Source of the DNA: Candidatus Moraniibacteriota bacterium
GTDB taxonomy: Bacteria; Patescibacteriota; Minisyncoccia; Moranbacterales; UBA1568
NCBI GenBank assembly: GCA_018499985.2
Contig: JAHBAT020000022.1
Span: 1-32,287 of the forward strand
Length of the DNA stretch: 32,287 nucleotides
Direction of reading: 5' to 3'
The translations under genes were made by a program, and so were the position numbers. The notes under the pieces were generated by a model. That model was not told the origin of the DNA. It saw only the letters and a list, made by a program, of their open reading frames with translations, and searched no databases. The first letter of the stretch is position 1, and every line of letters starts with the position of its first letter. Of this stretch, positions 28,876 through 32,287 are shown in pieces.

Positions 28876-30036
28876 GTGACGAAAAGCCAACTTTTGAAAA
28901 TTGAACGCCTCGACCAGGCGCTCTGTGTCTGGGAAGAGGCTATGTGGCTCTGTGCCATCAAGCAGCGCGCTTCTCGGGCCAAAAATAAGCGCGAGATAGG
29001 CAAGGAGAAAGACAGTTCTCTGTGGCCGCCTCTCGAAGGGCCACTCATGCACCATAAGGGGTTTCGGCGGCACTTGCTTGAGATGGGATCAATCGATGAT
29101 TTCGACTTCGAGCGCTTTCAGCTGGAGCCCAAGGCCGGCTGGGTGGACGGCATCCAAAACAGTGCGTTTTTTGCAAGCCAGCTAGCTGCTTGGACGCATG
29201 CATCGAGGCGGGTCTACCATATCGACAATGACCTCAAGGCTCTTTTGGGGGCGACGTCGCTCGAAGGTCTTCATCTTAGTGATATCCATTTTCCTTTCGA
29301 GGCATTTGGCGTCAGTCTGGATGATCCTATCGAGGGTGAAAACGGGCTCAAGTACGACTTCGTTCTCTTTGCTCCTGTGAGGACGGTAATTCAGGGTGTG
29401 GTGCGCAAGTTCGTAGCTATCCGCATCTACAGTACCAATCTCGAGCAGGAGCGCCTGATTCCGCGTGAGGCTATCGACAAGATGGTGGCTCGCGGGAGAG
29501 CAGAAGAGGCAGAAGCGCTTTTGCGGAGAAAGGCGAGCCGTATCAAGCAGCCAGACCTCGATACCATGAGCATCTTGGCCGACACTAGTGACATGGCGCT
29601 GACCGAGCTCATTGGCCTCGCGGTCAAACCTCAGACAGCGCAGGCCTATCGCATTGTATTCGGCCTCATGCTGTATCTCAAGATGCTTGCAGATGCTAGG
29701 ACGCATGTGAGTGATTGGCAGGGTGCGGAAGGTCGGTCTCGACCGCTTTTGTCGCCAGACAAGCGAGCGATTACCGATGAAGCCCAGGTGTGCTACGTCT
29801 CGTCCGTGAGAAAGCTTGGCGCAGAAGAACGCCAGGCACTCAATTATTTTGCCAGTGGCAAGGTGAGTGGACACGAGATGCCGTACCATTTCCGTGAAGG
29901 GCACTGGCGGCGGCCACCAGGTAAGGGTGATGACCCTACTTGGCCGAAGACAGTACTTGTACAGCCCACAGTGGTGCGCAAGGACCGCAAGCCAGATGAT
30001 GCTATCGCTGGCGGCAGTCTCGTCTGTGTGAAGTGA
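28876..30036 (+). CDS. Hypothetical protein, possible AcrVA2-like family
   Basis: A 386-aa product starting at GTG 28876 with AAAGGGGAAAG upstream as SD. The middle contains RVYHIDNDLKALLGATSLEG (about residues 112-131) followed by a short hydrophobic strand region. The C-terminus has YHFREGHWRRPPGKGDDP and a closing VLVQP strand. As I remember it, AcrVA2-like proteins share a V(Y)..D.DL..L..T region and a C-terminal R..HW(R/H) motif followed by a ..W..P strand. AcrVA2 of Moraxella blocks Cas12a by triggering loss of its mRNA; most relatives are of unknown function. The protein is SD-led with GC-richer codons than neighbours and has its own terminator, all consistent with acquisition. Family membership is tentative. 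Confidence 0.4.
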   Translation: MTKSQLLKIERLDQALCVWEEAMWLCAIKQRASRAKNKREIGKEKDSSLWPPLEGPLMHHKGFRRHLLEMGSIDDFDFERFQLEPKAGWVDGIQNSAFFASQLAAWTHASRRVYHIDNDLKALLGATSLEGLHLSDIHFPFEAFGVSLDDPIEGENGLKYDFVLFAPVRTVIQGVVRKFVAIRIYSTNLEQERLIPREAIDKMVARGRAEEAEALLRRKASRIKQPDLDTMSILADTSDMALTELIGLAVKPQTAQAYRIVFGLMLYLKMLADARTHVSDWQGAEGRSRPLLSPDKRAITDEAQVCYVSSVRKLGAEERQALNYFASGKVSGHEMPYHFREGHWRRPPGKGDDPTWPKTVLVQPTVVRKDRKPDDAIAGGSLVCVK

Positions 30037-30044
30037 ATAAAAGG

Positions 30045-30078
30045 TTTTCCAGGTGTACCTCAAACACCTGGTTTTTGT
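30045..30078 (+). terminator. Terminator after the AcrVA2-like gene
   Basis: CCAGGTGT pairs with ACACCTGG (30049-30071), followed by TTTTTGTTTTT. Confidence 0.88.
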
Positions 30079-30121
30079 TTTTCTGGAGTATAATAAGAAA
30101 GTAATATATTGCACTAAACAT

Positions 30122-30496
30122 ATGGCTAAAAAAGCACCAGAGTATGTAGATGGATATGTGATAGCCGTGCCAAAGAATAAAGTAGAGGCATATCAAGAAA
30201 TGGCAACCAAAGCCTCCAAAATATTTATAGAACACGGAGCGCTCGAGGTACGTGAGTGTGTGGCAGAGGATGTCAAAAAAGGGAAACTGACTTCTTTTCC
30301 GCAGAGCGTTTTGCTGAAGCGTAATGAAGTGGTGATATTTTCGTGGGTGGTGTACAAGTCTCGTGCTGAGCGTGATAAAACAGTGAAGAAAATCATGACA
30401 GACCCACGGCTAGAAAAGATTATGGATATGACCACCTTTGATGGTGCCCGTGTCATCTATGGTGGATTTACTACTCTTGTGAGTGCTTCCAAATAA
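30122..30496 (+). CDS. DUF1428 family protein
   Basis: A 124-aa product with the family pattern YVDGYVIAVPKNKVEAYQEM, then GALEVRECVAEDV, SFPQSVLLKRNEVVIFSWVV and a C-terminal MTTFDGARVIYGGF. DUF1428 is a ferredoxin-like dimeric alpha/beta-barrel fold of unknown biochemical role, found widely in bacteria. The start at 30122 is preferred because the family begins near YVDGY and a TATAAT at about 30089 would put a short leader before it; the frame extends upstream without homology. There is no SD. Confidence 0.85.
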   Translation: MAKKAPEYVDGYVIAVPKNKVEAYQEMATKASKIFIEHGALEVRECVAEDVKKGKLTSFPQSVLLKRNEVVIFSWVVYKSRAERDKTVKKIMTDPRLEKIMDMTTFDGARVIYGGFTTLVSASK

Positions 30497-30511
30497 AAAA
30501 GAACATCTCTG

Positions 30512-30542
30512 AAAATCCGTCTTTCAAGACGGATTTTTCTTT
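30512..30542 (+). terminator. Terminator after the DUF1428 gene
   Basis: AAAATCCGTCTT and AAGACGGATTTTT around a two-base loop. Confidence 0.9.
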
Positions 30543-30577
30543 TGCTACAAAGAGGGAATTTACCAGGCAAGAGTCTC

Positions 30578-30606
30578 TTGACAATAATGGTCATTCAGAG
30601 TACAGT
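30578..30606 (+). promoter_or_regulatory. Promoter of the glycosyltransferase gene
   Basis: TTGACA (30578-30583), a 17-bp spacer and TACAGT (30601-30606). The leader to the ATG is about 87 nt and includes CTTTAGAG/CTCTAGAG-type pairing. Confidence 0.75.
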
Positions 30607-30699
30607 TTAATGTCTCCTATTTAACACCAAGGAGGGGCTGTGCTTTAGAGTTTTTCTCTAGAGTAAGGCTTTGTACTGGGCTCAAACAAGTTATAACGT

Positions 30700-32287
30700 A
30701 TGACTAAAAAGACAAGGCACAAGAAAATTTCTAAACATCGGATTACCCAAAAAAGACAGTGGGGGACAGAGCGAGAGACAACTCCGCTTTCTCATATACA
30801 CGAAGAGCCATCGAGCCTAGTGATTGGCTTTAGTCGTCTAGCAGTGGTGATGACGGTTGTTTTTTGGTTGATGTATGTGACGTCAGTGATTATTCGTCAG
30901 CTTATCGATGGTCCACAGAATTATCAATTCATGGCCGAAGCTTTTGGATACCTGGTGGTAGTTACTTTTCTTACTTTTTCTGCTCTCATGTATCTAGTAG
31001 CTCGTCAGGGAGCTCTTCAGCGTTTTGCAAAACATGTACGCACCCCTCGTGCTATCCTCGATAGCCACTTTGCTAAGCATCAGTCTTCTATCACAGTGCT
31101 TGTCCCTTCATATAGCGAAGAAACACAAGTCATTCGCAAGACCATGCTCTCTGCAGCTTTGCAGGAGTATCCGCATATTCGAGTCATGCTTTTGCTCGAT
31201 GATAATCCCAATCCAACAAACAGGGAGGATGTGTCTCGCTTGCATGCCACACGAGCATTGGGTGATGAAATTATGAATCTTCTTGCTGCACCGTATGCAC
31301 GCTTTAGTGATTCTCTTGCGCATTTTGAACAAACCTATAGCGATAAAAAATCTCTCAAAGGTACGGCTGTGACGACAGTGGCTTCTGAGTATCTTTGGGC
31401 AGCTAACTGGCTAAATGAACTGGCAGACAAAGAAGTGGTGGAGGATCATGTAGATGTCTTTTTTGCTGAGCAGGTGCTCGGCGAGCTGGCAAAGGACTTG
31501 CAATTGGTAGGAGAGGCACTTATGGCTTCACACGAAGAAGGCGTGCATCTATCTACAGAGCGTCTTTTGCAGCTTCATCGTAGATTGACATGGATTTTTG
31601 GAGCAGAGCTTAGCTACTTTGAGAGAAAGCGTTATGCTTCACTTTCAAATGAGCCAAATAAGGCTATGAACCTGAACTCATACATTGGTCTGATGGGTGG
31701 CAATTACCGAGAGGAGCACACAGCCAATGGAACCGTTCTCGTGCCTGTTTCTGATGCCAAAAAAGCAGACATAGTCATACCAGACAGCGACTTTTTACTG
31801 ACACTCGATGCAGACTCTGTATTGCTTCGTGAGTACTGTTTACGCCTCGTCTATTTCCTACAGCAACCAGACAATCAAGATGTAGCTGTCACGCAGACCC
31901 CGTATTCGTCATTTCGTGGAGCCTCTACTCGTCTAGAGCGTCTCTCTGGAGCTACTACTGATATCCAGCATATTTTGCACCAAGGCATGAGCTATTATGG
32001 AGCTACTTTTTGGGTAGGCGCCAATGCGGTTATTCGTAAATGTGCCCTTGAAGATATCGTGGAAAAAGAATGGGTAGGAGGATTTGAAATCAAAAGATAC
32101 GTACAGGATCGTACAGTGATTGAAGATACAGAATCAAGCGTGGATCTTGCTCTCAAGGGCTGGAGATTGGTGAATTACCCAGAGCGTCTCAGCTACAGTG
32201 CTACGCCGCCAGACTTTGGCTCTTTGGTCATTCAGCGCCGTCGCTGGGCCAACGGAGGACTTTTGATTCTTCCGAAGCTCTGGACCC
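30700..32287 (+). CDS. Family 2 glycosyltransferase, membrane bound (3' end outside window)
   Basis: The open frame runs from ATG 30700 to the window end (529 codons, no stop), so it is partial. After a basic N-terminus come two membrane helices (about residues 40-66 and 81-101). The GT-A catalytic region starts with ITVLVPSYSEE (131-141) and holds LLLDDNP (about 165), the metal DxD as LTLDADS (about 368-374), the ED of VIEDTESSVDLALKG (475-476) and QRRRW (about 512). This D,D,D,QxxRW set is typical of processive cellulose-synthase-like enzymes that build and export polysaccharide. More membrane helices are expected past the window. There is a long insert between the first two motifs (about 170-360). 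The gene has no SD. Confidence 0.88.
   Translation, partial: MTKKTRHKKISKHRITQKRQWGTERETTPLSHIHEEPSSLVIGFSRLAVVMTVVFWLMYVTSVIIRQLIDGPQNYQFMAEAFGYLVVVTFLTFSALMYLVARQGALQRFAKHVRTPRAILDSHFAKHQSSITVLVPSYSEETQVIRKTMLSAALQEYPHIRVMLLLDDNPNPTNREDVSRLHATRALGDEIMNLLAAPYARFSDSLAHFEQTYSDKKSLKGTAVTTVASEYLWAANWLNELADKEVVEDHVDVFFAEQVLGELAKDLQLVGEALMASHEEGVHLSTERLLQLHRRLTWIFGAELSYFERKRYASLSNEPNKAMNLNSYIGLMGGNYREEHTANGTVLVPVSDAKKADIVIPDSDFLLTLDADSVLLREYCLRLVYFLQQPDNQDVAVTQTPYSSFRGASTRLERLSGATTDIQHILHQGMSYYGATFWVGANAVIRKCALEDIVEKEWVGGFEIKRYVQDRTVIEDTESSVDLALKGWRLVNYPERLSYSATPPDFGSLVIQRRRWANGGLLILPKLWT

Noticed and set aside
29182-30114. 310-aa leftward frame opposite the AcrVA2-like gene
   Set aside because: It crosses a clear plus-strand terminator and has no SD or recognised motifs. 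It is a shadow of the GC-richer forward gene.

Overview
The window looks like part of a Candidate Phyla Radiation (Patescibacteria) genome, most likely a Parcubacteria-type lineage. The 16S rRNA has a GTAGCGG variant of the 530 loop instead of the usual GCCGCGG. The ribosomal protein and isoprenoid genes are compact and lysine-rich, most housekeeping genes have no Shine-Dalgarno (SD) site, a tRNA carries a group I intron, and the 16S gene is not followed by 23S. UGA is used as an ordinary stop (for example at 10023 and 30034), so this is not a UGA-recoding lineage such as Gracilibacteria or SR1. Bases 1-25 are residual Nextera adapter, so the left edge is a contig end.

Layout. 1-3060: a histone H1-like lysine/alanine peptide, then leftward prmC-prfA (termination) and rpmE. 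3027-5500: rpsB-tsf and a membrane-anchored TPR protein; rpmE and rpsB are driven by divergent promoters that share -35 bases. 5555-9400: tRNA-rich zone with Thr(TGT), a free-standing HTH/LAGLIDADG-like protein, tRNA-Tyr(GTA) split by a 195-nt group I intron, a divergent cyclodipeptide-synthase-like gene, an IMPase-family phosphatase, Thr(GGT), rpmG, Trp(CCA) and Glu(CTC). Downstream of both tRNA-Tyr and tRNA-Glu lie hairpin-rich elements that end in extra copies of that same tRNA's 3' end; I regard these as the most novel signal. 9447-12382: a methyltransferase, class II aldolase and class II CPD photolyase. 12445-14700: a GC-richer island with two phosphoribosyltransferase-like proteins around an NlpC/P60-like protein. 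14755-17293: a 3'-5' exonuclease, polyprenyl synthetase and UppS. 17412-21743: a ribosomal protein/RNA polymerase operon, infA-rpmJ-rpsM-rpsK-rpsD-rpoA-rplQ-rplM-rpsI, with an alpha subunit lacking its C-terminal domain. 21760-22735: a cluster of tiny basic SD-led ORFs. 22745-25633: a PEGA/propeller protein and small membrane proteins. 25836-28116: a stand-alone 16S rRNA unit. 28176-30542: a HicBA-like toxin-antitoxin pair, a possible AcrVA2-like protein and a DUF1428 protein. 30578-32287: a family 2 glycosyltransferase, cut by the window end.

Two styles of gene expression coexist. Core genes use good sigma70-type promoters with very short or no 5' leaders (several -10 boxes end 5-7 nt before ATG) and no SD. 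A second set of genes, mostly of unknown function and many encoding small basic or membrane proteins, has clear SD motifs and strong, often GC-rich hairpins. This suggests an imported or separately regulated accessory layer. The 16S 3' end keeps CCTCC, so SD pairing is possible. No CRISPR array, IS element or integrase was seen.
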